A stretch of DNA of 64,000 nucleotides from Iris pallida. Lineage: Eukaryota; Streptophyta; Magnoliopsida; Asparagales; Iridaceae. Shown here piece by piece: positions 43,655-56,030 of this stretch. Every line of letters starts with the position of its first letter. Position 1 is the first letter of the stretch. The notes below the pieces were generated by a model that saw only the letters and a program-made list of their open reading frames with translations, was not told the origin of the DNA and ran no database searches. The stretch is taken from contig JANAVB010010791.1 of the NCBI GenBank assembly GCA_029216955.1, forward strand, positions 9,365,593 to 9,429,592, given 5' to 3'. Position numbers and translations under genes: made by a program.

Positions 43655-45345
43655 GGCGTTCCGTCTTCCAGAGACTCTACTCCATGTCGACTCCACGCCA
43701 GAGGCTTAACAGGGGGTCGGTGAGCCATAGAGAAGATGAGCTCCGTATCGCTACATGCTATGCAGTACAGGGTTCTAGAGCTTTCAAGAAGCCCTCTCAG
43801 AATCCTTCTATATCGGTTGCTAAATCGAAGAGGAGGTCAGAGAACGGTAAAGCAAAGGTACCCGATGCAGGTGTGTTCCAAGGCACTCGTTCTAAATTTA
43901 CATTGGGTGCCTTGTCAAAAACTGGGTGTAGCCAGCCTTCTACCATGTACAACAACCCTGTGTTCTAATCTGACGAGGCATAATACGACACGGATGTCTC
44001 CATTGGCTCAGCCAGTTACTAGACCGGGGGTAGCAACCATACTGAGTCCGAATAAGATCACAATCTTACGGAATATCCTCAGGTAGCGAGACTCAGGCAT
44101 CTGAGCCAGAAAGTGAGGGATCCACGGCTCCCTCGAGTCACCCTTACATGTGGTCTGTGTTCATGGCTGATGGCAATGAGGAAGACAACAACGAAGCTCT
44201 CAGACGTATCGAAGTCCTCGAGACAAAGTTAGATACGCTGACGGACACCATAAAGACCCTGTCCTCGGTCATAATCGACCTCAAAAGTAGCATGGCCCCT
44301 GCTGCCTCTACACCTGCGTGTGATCCGCCAACCAACAACGAATCCAGCATGTTGCCTACTGCCAATCAGGTAGGACCATCCTCGTCTACTCCATCGGCTA
44401 CAGGCTCCGTAATGTCGGCCGAGATACAGCAGGCCATCAAGGAGCTGTATGCTCGTCATGATGCCAAGGAGAAGCAAGCAATGCTCCAGAAGATGGAGAT
44501 CCGGTAGCCATCCCCTGTCGAGTGGGACAACGTCGTCTATCCTTCCAAATACAATCCACAAACTCTTACACCTTATGAAGGAAAGGGGTCTCCTCGACAA
44601 TACTTGAGGTGCTTTTCCTCAGTAATGGGACACCTGCCAGAGGATGACGCCCTTCTGTCCAACATATTCATAGGAGCCCTGCAGGGGGTAGCCTATGAGT
44701 GGTTCTGCAGTCTTTCGGACGACTGCATCTCATCATTTGAAGACCTGAAGACTCGGTTCGTGGATCGACTCTACGAAGGAGGCATAGATATGACCATGTC
44801 GACCCTCATGGAAATTGTCTAGAAGGAGAAAGAGCTTGTCCGCGCATACATCGAGCGCTTCTGCCAGGCAACCCTCAGATTACCACCCGGCATGCCCGAG
44901 CCCATGCTTATGGACTCCTGTCGCAAGAACATACTGCCCACTATAAAATTATGGCACAGTGCTCCCTGCACGGAGTAAACGCCTTTCATTACAAAAGCGG
45001 AAGCCGCACAAAGGAAAGCCCAGGACGTACAGCTCATGGAGCTACACTTTCCTCCGCCCGAAGACGAGGGGAGACGCTCATCCAGCAACAACCCTAAAGA
45101 TGGAAAAGGCAAGCAAGCTATGGCCGTCAACATTTCTAAAGGTTCAGAAGCTGCGAATCCCAAGTCTGGGCCGAGGGAGACTTACTCTTTCAATGACGAG
45201 GACACACTAGAGCTCTTCGAGATGCTTACGAAGAGTGGCAAAATGTCCATTCCGGCACCCAGGCGTCCTGATAAAGTGGAAAAGATGGACCATCCCAAGT
45301 ACTGCCATTATCACCAGTACATCTATCACTGAACACAAGACTGCT
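43655..45345 (+). pseudogene. gag: Tat#3 gag, second part
   Basis: Continues gag after the LARD-like insertion. The core reads YPSKYNPQTLTPYEGKGSPR, GALQGVAYEWFCSLSDDC and RFVDRLYEGGIDMTMSTLM, close to Tat#1. The zinc-finger-like CHYHQYIYH, then TQDC, matches the C-X2-H-X4-H-X4-C of Tat#1. Stops lie at about 44506, 44820, 44978 and 45330, with frame shifts. Confidence 0.85.
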
Positions 45346-45347
45346 AT

Positions 45348-46545
45348 GTGTTGAAGGGGCAAATTCAGCGCCTCATTAAAGCCAACGTCATATCGTTGGA
45401 TTACAAAGAGAAGACGGTCACGGCCAACATGGTTACTCTCCAGTTTAGAAGTTTGCCAGCCACAGAAGTACAAGATGGTGTCATCCCTATTCCAAAGGTG
45501 ACGATGGAGGTAGTCAACCTTCCGCCAGCACAGGACAACGCTCAAGGGCTCGTCCTGTTCTCCATACCTCGAGGCAAAGTTATATGGATACATCATGACT
45601 TGGTTCCCGACATGATGACGTCTATGACCCTTTCTGCTAAAGGGAAGAAAACCAAGGCATGTCGCATGGTCTCGACGTCGACCGACGATTCTTTGGTGAC
45701 CACCCGCTCGGCGCAGAGGCAAAAGGAAAGCCAAGCTCCAGACCAGAAGGAGTCTCCACCAAATACTTCCTCTGTCCCAGATATATCAGGAGCAGGTCCA
45801 CCTCAGATCCCTGAGGCACCAGAAGCGGGTCTATCCCGGGCCCTTGTCGTAGATAAGCAAAAACAGAAAGAGGTTCGTTTTGACAAACCACTCAGAAAGG
45901 ATCCAGCAATCAGACCTATCAAGCCCTACAACTTCGATATTCTAGCGCCGCTGGCTAATACTCCGGCTAGATTATCACTTTTCGAGCTCCTCTGCCTCTC
46001 TAAGGAGACCCGAGATGCGCTCAGTGAAGCTTTACAGAATGTCGAGTCCTTCCTCACCCAAGTTCGACTACTGAAAGTGGATCCCGCAGCTTGCCTACAT
46101 TGCCACAGCATGGTCGAAGTGATACCCAGTATCACTTTCACCCAGAAAGACATGTTGCTAAAGAATAACCGGCACAACTGTCCCCTGTACTATACGGGAC
46201 GTGACGGTGCCATTAAGGTCGATTACATCCACAACGACCTAGGTTCCTCTTTGAGCATTATCCCAAGAAGCCTCCTTCAAACTTTAGGGGTTTCAATGCA
46301 TCGGTTGACAGCCTCGAACACAACCATCAGTGGCTTCAACGCGAAAAAGAGCGAGCCCTTGGGCAAAATTTGCCTGAAATGTCAGATCGGCGACCTTCAT
46401 ACTGAAGTGACTTGCTATGTCATTGATGCAGACATAAATTACAATATACTGCTTGGGCGACCATGGATCCATGAGTACATAATTGTCCCTAATCAGAAGA
46501 TGTTGTCTGCATGAGTTAAGTCTTTAAGAAGATGGGAAAGTGATA
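45348..46545 (+). pseudogene. pol (PR): Tat#3 protease region
   Basis: A 388-codon open stretch with KPYNFDILAPLANTPARLSL, shared almost word for word with Tat#1, then LGSSLSIIPRSLLQTLG at the protease site (DLGS) and YNILLGRPWIHEYIIVP. It ends at a stop (46512) and reads a little further in another frame (VFKKMGKVILG), then joins unrelated gypsy gag near 46550. RT and the rest are missing. Confidence 0.82.
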
Positions 46546-46559
46546 CTAGGGAGCAGAGT

Positions 46560-47704
46560 TGCTAGTTCTGTCGATTCAGCCAGCGGTACCAGTTCAGCCA
46601 GAGCAGCCAGAGGGTGCTGCTCGAGCACTGGTAGATGTTTTGAGGGGTTTCATGGCATTGCAGCGGCGTCAGAGTGATGTTTTCACCCAATCAGTGAGAC
46701 AACTTTTGAGAGGGGTGGCGCTCAGGTTTTCAATTCTGAGAGCAACTTTAGGCGTCTCCGTCCCATGTACTTCTATGGTACAAAGGATACGATTGCGTCC
46801 GATGCTTGGCTTCAGGATACCAAGGCCATTCTAGAGACAGCAATGATTGCGGCTAGGGAGTGAGTCGCAATAGTCAGGCTGCAGTTGTTAGATTTGGCCC
46901 GCGAATGGTGGGCGGCTCATGAGGTTTCTTTTACACCGCCTATTGCTTGGGCAGACTTCAGTGAAAGGTTTGAGACCTGGTATTTTGATGCGGTATTGTG
47001 ATATGATTTGCAGCAGAGGTTTAATAATCTCAGGCAGATGGGCACCACCGTTGATGGTTATGCGACAGAGTTTAGCAAGCTCAGTTGGCTTGTCCCATCC
47101 TTAGTGGCGACCGAGTTAGACCGGACAAGGAGGTTCCAGTAGGGACTTCATCTAGAGATCATACTGGCAATTGAGCAGCATGACTTCTAGACTTCTTACG
47201 CAGTGATAAGGGAGGAGATGAGGCATGAGTACACCTTGTAGAGGATCGTTGATAGAGTCGAAAGCCAGAAGAGGCCTCACATTCCGAAGGGATCTTCTTT
47301 CCAGTCGTTAGCACCGGCTCCAGCATTTTAGCTTTGACGATTAGATCTCCGAAGGGACCGGCTTCGATGGCTTTCTTTCAGCAGTTCTCTCAGCCGCGTC
47401 CTCAGCAGAAGAGGTAGTCTTCCACAATAGGTTGTTCCCATTGCGGAAAGGTAGGACATATTTTATCAGAGTACCTAAGGCACAAGGTTTGTGCCTTATA
47501 TGTAGAGCATCAGACCACATGATAGGGGCTTATCCCAGGAGGTGTTTGGCTGGATCATCAATTCCTAGCCACCAGTTCAACAGTTCAGGGCACCAACGCC
47601 GGTTTAGCAGCAGCTGGCTCAGAGGCCATTACCGATGCAGTCTCAACAGTTCCAACAGCAGCGGCCTCAACATATGCTCAGGCTCAGGCTTAGGTTCAGA
47701 GGCA
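46560..47704 (+). pseudogene. gag: Tekay-like gypsy gag, decayed
   Basis: Across several frames: FRRLRPMYFYGTKDTIASDA, then QLLDLAREWWAAHEVSF and AWADFSERFETWYF, then QMGTTVDGYATEFSKLSWL. These are chromovirus gag core motifs. A decayed zinc knuckle follows near 47440, then a Gln-rich stretch. Split at 47710 by a solo LTR. Confidence 0.78.
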
Positions 47705-47709
47705 GAGAG

Positions 47710-50700
47710 TATAAGCCCCCTGGATTTTTAGAGTTATTTCTTTAATTTATTTTTATCATTTTTATTTAGTACAGTTATTAATAGATATTTTTCCACTATT
47801 ATTTATGATCATAATATATACTTTTACGTAGCTTTAATTTTTGGAGCACAAGAAATGTCGATCTCTATAAACTTCCTTCATGAGTTTTCATCTAGACGAG
47901 TTTAACTTCACTTTGATATATCATGTCCCACTCAAATATGTTCTCTTGTATTCTATTTTTGTTGCACAACCTTTGGGTCAATTTAGGCCAAAAGGTTATC
48001 TACCATAAAACTTGTTGTACTTTCCAACTTGATTTGGAGACTCGATATCAATCCAACCTAAACGATCCAATATATGATTTCGATTATTATTGAGCCTACT
48101 ACACACATACCTATGGTGTCTCACTCAATTGATTTCCCATGTGCTACTTATTTTCAAATAGCACATAAGACTAGTTTTTAGCCATTTTGGTGTTTATTTC
48201 TCTTAGAAATAATTCTGGGACCTAATCCTAGTCAACCTAACCTAGTGGGGACCACTCTAGGATGACAACTCATGGAAGAATACTATTAAATTGATTTAAA
48301 TCAATTTATGAGCAGCCATGTGCTCAAATCTCTATTACTTTGACCAAAGTCAAACATCCTATCCAACTATGGAAACCCTTTCCACTCAAATTTAAATTGA
48401 TTGATTGGAAGACCAAATCAAATCCAAATCAATTCAAACCAAGCCCTAAATTTCCATAATTTATAGGAGATCAAATCCTTATATATACATCCCATCCATT
48501 GCCACCCACCTCTCTACATCTTAAAATCCGCCCACCTCTCTACATAGGTCGACGCCCACAAAAGCTTAGGCCGACCACTTCCAACCACCAATTCTTAGAT
48601 TTCCAAGCCATCCACCACCTCTCCCACACCCCTCTCGACTTCCTCTACCATTCTAAAAACTCTCAGTAGCACCACGACGCTTTCGGAGAGAGAACCAAGC
48701 CCTCGAAGACCAAAACTCGTCATTTGTTCTAAAATTGCAACAACAGGTTGATGTTTTATAAAATAAGTTAAAAATAGTTTTACGCATCTATTTAGCCTCA
48801 AACCAAGTTTATTAGATAGTCTACATGTCTACTTTCATATCCAATCTCTAACGCATACCGTTCCACTCCGTTTGGCCATGGCGTGCACTACACCGAAACG
48901 TGTCCAAAATTGACAAATTTCGGTATGGAGACTTTCCCGACAACTTAGAACCCCGTTTGATCAAACAAAACCTTAGTAAGATCTCTAACATATATATCTA
49001 TCATCTAGAATCATTGTTCATGAATATTTGCAGCTATTTTATGATGTTATGCTATCACTTTGCTTCTATCAAATTTCTGGCGCCGACACACCTCTCAAAA
49101 TCAATCTTTTTGACTCCAAACTTTTGTAGAATTTAAATATAATATAAATCTAATAATTTTAGATGAAAAATTATATCTAATCCTAAATTTATTACAAAAT
49201 ATTATTTTTATATTTTTTTTCATGATTTATCGCTTCCAAATCAAATTTCTATGTCATGTTATGTTGATACTTTAATAAAGCGATCTAGCGTACTTTCCTA
49301 AAAAGATATTTATATAAAATATATTCAGAATTATTTATTATATTTTCCTGAAATTAAAGGCATATTTCTTTGGTATATAATATTATATAATGGGTTGCCA
49401 TATATAGATTATTGTATTTTTAAATAATTTAGACTAGTAGACTATTTTTTGTGACTAGTTTAGCCTAATAAGGTAAGTATTATGGTGCTATTTATTTAGT
49501 TTAAGTATATCTTCTAGGAGTTCATGATTACTTGTCTATGGATGTTGAAGCCAGACCGATACTTTATTCCTTTGCCGAAAATTTAGGCAAGATACCGTGC
49601 CATTGCGATCTTATTTTATTTCCTACTATACATGGACGTGTTATTGTGTGTTAGGATTAGATGTGTTAGGAGAGCATCCAAGTGTGACTTGGGTACCGTC
49701 GATGATGCCATCAATGACATATAGTGGGGGATTTGACCTAGCGTGCTAGTAGACTTCCTCGTATTAAAGTTATTTTTAAATGACTTTTTTAATGACTTCT
49801 TTGACTTGGATACGACTTATGACATGACACTTAGAGTGAAAGTTACATTGGTATTGGCATACACCCTGTACTTAGTCGGTATAAGGGGTTCATGTGGCAG
49901 ATGATATATGACTAGTTGTATTAGTTAGAGGACTTGCATGTGAGATACGAGTCGTACGCATAGACATGACCTTGTACTACTACTGGATGGGGAAGACTAT
50001 AGTAGGCGTAGGGATTACCCTTTCCTCATAAGCCTCAGTGTGTCGAGTTATAGGCTATACTAGTGGATATTCCATTATCGTCTATGGACTAGTCTCCGGT
50101 TTGGACGAGAGTATGCTAGTATATTCATGATATTAGTTGATGCTAATATCACTCCTTACCTACCTGTACGATCCTAAAGTAGTCTTCAAGTGCATTACAC
50201 TTAGATGGATAGTTTATCTTGTCAGTTATGTTCATGTTCATGTATATTAGTTTTACTGTTCATGTTGTGTCTAGTTGTTGTATCTTGTTACGTCCCTCTG
50301 AGGACCTGGTGATCTCTCCAGGTTATTGAGTTTATAGTATAGATAGATGGTATGATTTTGGCTACAAGGTTCAGGTATTGTTTGTAGTGTTAGTTTATTA
50401 TTTTCTTGTGTTTTTATTTTCTTTTCTGTTATATCTTGCTCATTTAGTCTAGTTTTACTGGACCTCTATTTTTCTTTGGGTCCATTCTAAACATATATGC
50501 TAATGGGCTGCAGACCATGACATATATTATTTGTTCTTGATTTTGTTTATTATTGTAAATCGAGACATAGTTGAGATATAGTTCAGTTAGCATATGTTAG
50601 TACACTATTCAGCGTACTACGATTAAGATAAGTCCATTAAATTAGAAATACTTATTCTAGCCGTACAGCTGCCATGATCATGTCCTAGGTTCCTATATAT

Positions 50701-50720
50701 TTTGGAACTGGGGTGTGACA
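47710..50720 (+). mobile_element. Solo LTR, 3011 bp
   Basis: Flanked by GAGAG on both sides (47705-47709 and 50721-50725). It ends GGGGTGTGACA; it starts TATAAGCCCCCTGG, probably TG changed to TA. No coding regions. A TATATATA lies near 48481. Removing it rejoins the gypsy gag/protease reading. It likely arose by LTR-LTR recombination. Confidence 0.72.
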
Positions 50721-50725
50721 GAGAG

Positions 50726-51790
50726 GCCAACATCAGAGGGGTCTAGCATCTCGAGGTCAGGGCCAGGCTTCTACGCTTTCCATCGAGAAGGCGCAAATAG
50801 TAGGAAAGGTGGTCGCAAGTACCATTCTCGTTTACTCTCATTCAACTTCAGCTTTATTTGATTCTGGTGCTTTGCATTCGTTTATATCTGCACGATTTGC
50901 GACAATAGTTGGTTTGGAGGTAGAGTCTTTACCTGTAAGGTTGAATATACTTACTGGTAATGGTCTAGTAGGAGTAGACCAAGTCTACGCCTCGTCTAGA
51001 GTTATAGTGTGTGAGACAAAGTTTCTCGCAAGGCTGATAGAGTTTACTATAGGTGATTATGAGGTCGTTCTAGGTATGGATGGGTTGAGTGCTCGACATG
51101 CTATGATGGATTGTCATACTGGCAAGGTTATCTTTCGTGTTTCTAATAAGGAGGAGTTCTTATTCTCTAGAGGCGAGGTAGAGTCTTCACCGGTGGTCGT
51201 GTGGATGGATGTAGCCGATGAGGTACAGTTTTTTAGAGTTGTTTATGAGTTTTTTGATGTATTTCTCGAGGAGCTTTCGGGTATGCCTCCAGTTTGGAAG
51301 ATTGAGTATTACATTGATTTGATTCCGGGAGCAGAGCTAGTGTCAGCAAGATTCTACATGATGTCTCCTTCAGAGTTGTTGGTGTTGTATCATTCTATTG
51401 ATGAGCTTAGGATCAAGGGATTCATTTGTCCTAATGGATCACCTTGGGGTGCTCTAGCCTATCTTATGAAGAAGAAGAAGAAGAAGGATGCTTCATCGCG
51501 TACGGTCATTAACTATCATCAGCTTAACGCTGTGACTGTAAAGAATAAATATCTATTTCCCAGGATAGATGACTTGTTCGACTAGCTTAGTGGAGCAACT
51601 ATGTTTTCAAAGATCGATTTACAGTCTAGGTACCATCATATCAGAGTCATAGAGCAAGATATACCCAAGACGACATTTAGATCTCGCTATGGTCATTGGG
51701 AGTTCCTCGTTATGCCTTCCGGAGCGACCAATGTGCTAGCGATCTTCATGAATCTCATGAATGGTATCTTCATGTCCCACTTGAGGTAGC
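50726..51790 (+). pseudogene. pol (PR-RT): Tekay-like gypsy protease and RT, truncated
   Basis: A 258-codon open stretch from 50809 reads [17 protein letters not shown] (protease active site DSG), then [20 protein letters not shown] and [18 protein letters not shown] (an A-rich Lys run is expanded), [18 protein letters not shown]. After a stop at 51583 comes [16 protein letters not shown] and [17 protein letters not shown]. It ends just before the catalytic YVDD, which has been deleted together with RNase H. Confidence 0.85.
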
Positions 51791-51806
51791 TTGAGTGACT
51801 AAAGCA

Positions 51807-51893
51807 TCTCCTATTCAAAGCATCTACAATGATGTTTGCCTTCAGTATCATCAGGGGAAGGCAAACATCGTTATAGATGTTTTGAACAGGAGA
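51807..51893. repeat. 37-bp inverted duplication at a pol deletion
   Basis: Arms 51807-51843 and 51857-51893 match in inverted orientation at 33 of 37 positions, with a 13-bp loop. The right arm is native pol sequence (YHQGKANIVIDVLNRRP region); the left arm is its inverted copy, at the exact place where about 1 kb of RT/RNase H is missing. Confidence 0.85.
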
Positions 51894-52004
51894 CCCGGGG
51901 TCTATTTCTTGATTGGCACCGTTACCTTCAGGAGGATCTTCTAGAGATGGGCATTGAGGTAGTACTACATGGTGAGGTGGCTATGATGGCAGGCTTGTAG
52001 GTTC
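51844..52004 (+). pseudogene. pol: Gypsy pol remnant before the copia insertion
   Basis: YHQGKANIVIDVLNRRPG marks the RNase H to integrase linker. The reading resumes at 61552 beyond the copia element. Confidence 0.65.
52000..52004. repeat. Target duplication of copia element, left (GGTTC)
   Basis: Repeated at 61547-61551. Confidence 0.92.
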
Positions 52005-53062
52005 TGTTGGCCCATTGGTCATGGTCGAACCTGATTTTAATAATCAATATAACATTGTCTCGATATAAGGATTACTTGGACAACTGCTAAAGAACCGCTA
52101 CCTATCTGATCAAGACTGAAGCCATTTTTGTCGTATGAGTCTGTATTTCATATTTAATATAATTTTCATATTTATTGAGTCTAGGAATACTTTGTATACC
52201 GAGTCATACTCGCAAATAGCCTACCCCAAAATGTTTTCAAAAATATCTTATGTTTTGAAAATAGCCCATTTTACAAAAGCTCCTAACTGCTTAAACTTTT
52301 CAAATAAGCCAAAACCAAAATATGTTTTATAAAACAACCCAAAAATCAAAATTAGTACTAGGGGAATTCGGCCATAATTCGACCAGAGTTCGGCTAGAAT
52401 TCGTTTAGTGTTGTTTGGTTTTTGAACTTGGTCCTCCTGCAGTTACGGATGCAACGACTATTTGCCAAGATTCTCTCAAAGAGTTCTGCCCGAATTCTGC
52501 ACAAATTTTGTCAGAATTCTGACTTTGGAAAACCTATAAATAGAGAAGGATTTCAATCTTTTCAACCCACTCATTCACTTTCTTATCTCTTCTCTTTAAG
52601 CTTAAACGTCTTCCAAAGTGTTTTAAAAGCTTTCATTTTCAAATCCCAAGCCAGTTACAATCCTCTAGTCGATTTGCCAGTGTGGTACGAACTAGAAGTT
52701 TTAGAGAGATTGTAATTAGAGGCTTGATTGAAGAAAGTCACTTCATAATTGAAGTTGGTCGAGTACTTCATATCAAAGCTCGCGTTGTAGAAGTTACAAG
52801 GACTTCGTATAAAAACTTACGATATTTTCCAATAGTGGATTCAACTGGAAGCTAGAGTTCTTCTGATTGGAATAGTCCTCACAAGAGAAAAACTAGTATA
52901 CATCGTCGTCTTTGCATTTGTTTTCTGATTTCTGCCTTTATATTTTACATACTTGTGATATATTATTTGTGATCTTGTTAATAACATTTTTAATTAGCTA
53001 AATTCTGCTACCTACTCTATTCACCCCCTCTAGAGTATTATGCTTTATAATTTATTCCTACA
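52005..53062 (+). mobile_element. Copia left LTR (1058 bp)
   Basis: From TGTTGGCCCATTGG to TTCCTACA. A segment at 52360-52520 is rich in GAATTC-like inverted motifs (AATTCGGCC, AGTTCGGC, GAATTCTG). Confidence 0.93.
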
Positions 53063-53063
53063 A

Positions 53064-53074
53064 TTGGTATCAGA
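53064..53074 (+). other. Copia PBS (TTGGTATCAGA)
   Basis: One base after the LTR; matches the end of initiator-Met tRNA. Confidence 0.85.
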
Positions 53075-53159
53075 ATAGGTAATACAGGTAAATTAAGGTA
53101 ATGCTGCTATTATATTCTTAATTATTTTAGCTGTTACATAGATCACAGTATAACACATG

Positions 53160-54184
53160 GCAACTGTGAAATTCACAAGTGAAGGCCAAGCCATAAACAG
53201 ACCCCCATTGTTTGATGGTACAAATTACACATACTGGAAAAAATAGATGAGTTTCTTCTTAAAATCTCTAGATTTTGATTTATGGTCTATTGTTATTGAT
53301 GGCTAAAAAAAGTCTGCTCGTATTCTTGTTGAAGGGGAGTTGATTAAGAAACCCTATGACAATTACACTGAAGCTAAAAAGAAATATGCCAGTCTTGACG
53401 CACGTGCTATTAACGCTTTATTTTGTGCTTAGACAGGACTGAATTTAATAGGGTGTCTACGTTCACAACATCAAGTGAAGTGTGAAAACTTTTTAAAGTA
53501 ACCCACGAAGGCACGACACAAGTCAAGGAGTCAAAAATCAGCAGACTTACTCAGGAGTATGAGGCATTCAAGATGAAGCTAAATAAATTTGTCATTCAAA
53601 TGTTTATGAGATTCTTGGATATTGTAAACCCTCTGTCATCATTAGGAAAGGAGTACAGTAACCATGAGAAGATTTGCAAACTTCTACGAGCTCTCACGAA
53701 GAACTGGATTACGAAGGCTACAGCAATCATTGAAGGGAACGACCTCACAACTATGTCTCTTGAAACACTCATGGGTAAGCTACTCACTTACGAGCTGGAA
53801 CTTCAAGACTTTGAAGATGTTGCACCGAAAGAAAAGTCCATCGCTTTCAAAGCTCAACACAGAAGAACTGTCGAAGATAATTCCGATGACAGTGACTCTG
53901 ACTCTGAAGATCAAGCTCCCCTAGTAAGAAAGTTCAAAAAGTTCATGAGATTTAATAGAAGAACAAAGGATCACTATAGCAACAACAGCAATAACGAAGA
54001 AGATCATATCTGCTACGGTTGCAAGAAGAAATGACATATAAAGAAGGACTATCCAACAACATCATCATCAACCAGGAAAAGTAACAAGTATGACAAAGGC
54101 TACCTGAAGAAATCAACATCCATAAAGTATGCCAATACAAGCATATGGCATAAAAGCGAAGCCAGCGAGTCAGAAAATGAATAA
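53160..54184 (+). pseudogene. gag: Copia gag
   Basis: Starts MATVKFTSEGQAINRPPLFD. The open part 53573-54034 contains LGKEYSNHEKICKLLRALTK and MSLETLMGKLLTYELELQD (gag of the UBN2 type). A zinc knuckle near 54009 is damaged: CYGCKKK, a stop, then HIKKDY with the last Cys changed. Several stops upstream. Confidence 0.85.
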
Positions 54185-54211
54185 TTCGATGACACTGCAA
54201 ATGTATGCTTA

Positions 54212-54787
54212 ATGGCATTCGATCAGGTAACTACTAATCCCCTGTTTGATACATATGATGATTTTACCTTTGAGCAATTAAGTGAAGCCTTTAGTGACCT
54301 CTTAGGTGATTACAGAAAACTGTATAGTAAATACCAAAACTCTAAGAAGGTACTTAAGGAGTACAAAGGTAAAATAGGAAGACTTACTGACCTACTAGCT
54401 GAGGTTAGAAGTAATGATAATACTAGTGATGTATGTGAGCTTTCTTCTATTAAGCTGTTACTACACGAGACCACAAGACTATCCGAAGAGAAAGACAAGA
54501 CCATTATCCAATTAGAGGAAGACCTACTCAAAGAGAAGAAGAGTCTTCAACAAGCACTTATCAGGAATGATACACTTACTGCTGATTATACTGTATTGTA
54601 TGACACTTCCAAAAAGTTGGAAATTAGGCTAGGAAAACAGCCTGAGCTAGCAGCTTCCTATCCTAACACGTGTCACTTACCGAAACATCGAAACACTTTC
54701 AAACCCAACACTGTCAGACCAAATCAAACTAAACCTCTGCCCAAGAAGACTAACAGGCATGCATTCTTTTATACTAGAAAACCATGA
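54212..54787 (+). CDS. Copia gag spacer, coiled coil
   Basis: A 191-codon open stretch, MAFDQVTTNPLFDTYDDFTF and on, mostly charged helix with heptads (LSEEKDKTIIQLEEDLLKE). The same segment is at 22720-23160 on the minus strand in the other copia element. It links two zinc knuckles and ends in a basic, Pro-rich tail (KPNTVRPNQTKPLPKKTNRH). Confidence 0.7.
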   Translation: MAFDQVTTNPLFDTYDDFTFEQLSEAFSDLLGDYRKLYSKYQNSKKVLKEYKGKIGRLTDLLAEVRSNDNTSDVCELSSIKLLLHETTRLSEEKDKTIIQLEEDLLKEKKSLQQALIRNDTLTADYTVLYDTSKKLEIRLGKQPELAASYPNTCHLPKHRNTFKPNTVRPNQTKPLPKKTNRHAFFYTRKP

Positions 54788-54835
54788 CCTACCAATCATG
54801 CCCAATATACTACATTCAACACTCATCATGCTAGA

Positions 54836-54877
54836 TGTCATTATTGTGGAACCATTGGTCATATTTCTTCTATATGT
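54836..54877 (+). other. Second CCHC zinc knuckle of copia Gag
   Basis: CHYCGTIGHISSIC, a clean C-X2-C-X4-H-X4-C. It probably binds nucleic acid. A decayed match is in the minus-strand element near 22530. Confidence 0.8.
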
Positions 54878-54999
54878 AGAGTTAAAAAACTTATTGATTT
54901 AAAGATATGTGCATGGATACCAAAAACTAACATTTCAGGACCCTACAAGAAATGGGTACCAAAGTTTTCATCTGTAAATTCTTTTTTAAGTAAAACACC

Positions 55000-55410
55000 C
55001 TTCACATGCTAGAAGTAAATGGATCCTCGACAGCAGTTACTCGCAGCACATAATCGGTGACTCTTCATTATTCACAACACTATCGAAGAAGAAAGAAGGA
55101 TACGTTTCCTTCGGTAATAATCCTAAAGGATACATAATAGGTATCGACAATATTGGTAAGGCTTACTATCCTGTGATTAAAGATGTCTGTCTTATTTCCA
55201 AATTAAAACATAACCTACAAAGCATAAGCCATTTAGCTTATCACGGTTATGGTATTAACTTTGTCAAAGATAAATGTACTATAGTTGATAGCTCAAATGG
55301 TAGTACTATCTTTGAAGGTATCAGGGAAGACATTATATATGTTTTCTATTTGTTAGAAGATGCTAACAAAGCATGTAGATGCTTAATGGCCAAAAGTGAT
55401 GAGAGATAAC
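55000..55410 (+). pseudogene. pol (PR): Copia protease and pre-integrase
   Basis: KWILDSSYSQHIIGDSSLF is the protease site with DSG changed to DSS. VIKDVCLISKLKHNLQSISH follows, then a pre-integrase HXXXH-type start (LWHMRLGHTN) just after a stop near 55407. Confidence 0.85.
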
Positions 55411-56030
55411 TATGGCATATGAGACTCGGTCATACAAATATGGACACAATTTTAAGACTATCCACAAAGAAGTTGGTACGAGGCTTACCGTACATTGCTT
55501 TCAAGAAGGATACGGTATGTAGTGAATGTAAAAAGAACAAAGCTACCCGATTTGTATTTAAGTCCAAGAATGCTATAAGTATCACTAGACCTCTATAATT
55601 ACTATATACGGATTTATTTGGACCTAGTAGAATTGCTAGCCGAGGTGGTAAATTATATGCTTTTGTGATAGTAGATGATTTCTCTAGATACAAGTGGGTA
55701 TATTTTTGTACGCAAGAACGATGTATTGTCAGAATTCATCTCCTTTTGCAAGAAAGTTCAAAATGAGAAAGGTTTCATGATCACTCGTATTCGAAGCAAT
55801 TATGACGACGAACTTGAGAATATAGAGTTTAAGCAATTTTATGACACACACAGTTATCTGCATGAGTTCTCTTGCCCTAGGATTCTACAACAAAATGGAG
55901 TTAAGGAATGTAAGAACAGGACTCTATCCGAAATGGCTAGAGTAATGTTAAACCAGTTTAGTCTACCTAAATACTTTTGGACTGAAGCTGTCAATACAGC
56001 TTGCTATGTTCTCAATAGGTTCTAATTCGA
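55411..56030 (+). pseudogene. pol (INT): Copia integrase
   Basis: Readable blocks: LWHMRLGHTNMDTILRLSTK, CSECKKNKATRF, YTDLFGPSRIASRGGKLYAF, VDDFSRYKWVYF, then FMITRIRSNYDDELENIEF (the usual D of DHG is altered) and YFWTEAVNTACYVLNRF. At least one stop and two frame changes. Confidence 0.87.

Noticed and set aside
52360..52520. GAATTC-rich segment of the copia LTR as heat-shock elements
   Set aside because: The spacing of GAA and TTC does not fit the heat-shock consensus, so it is only noted as a repeat-rich U3 segment.
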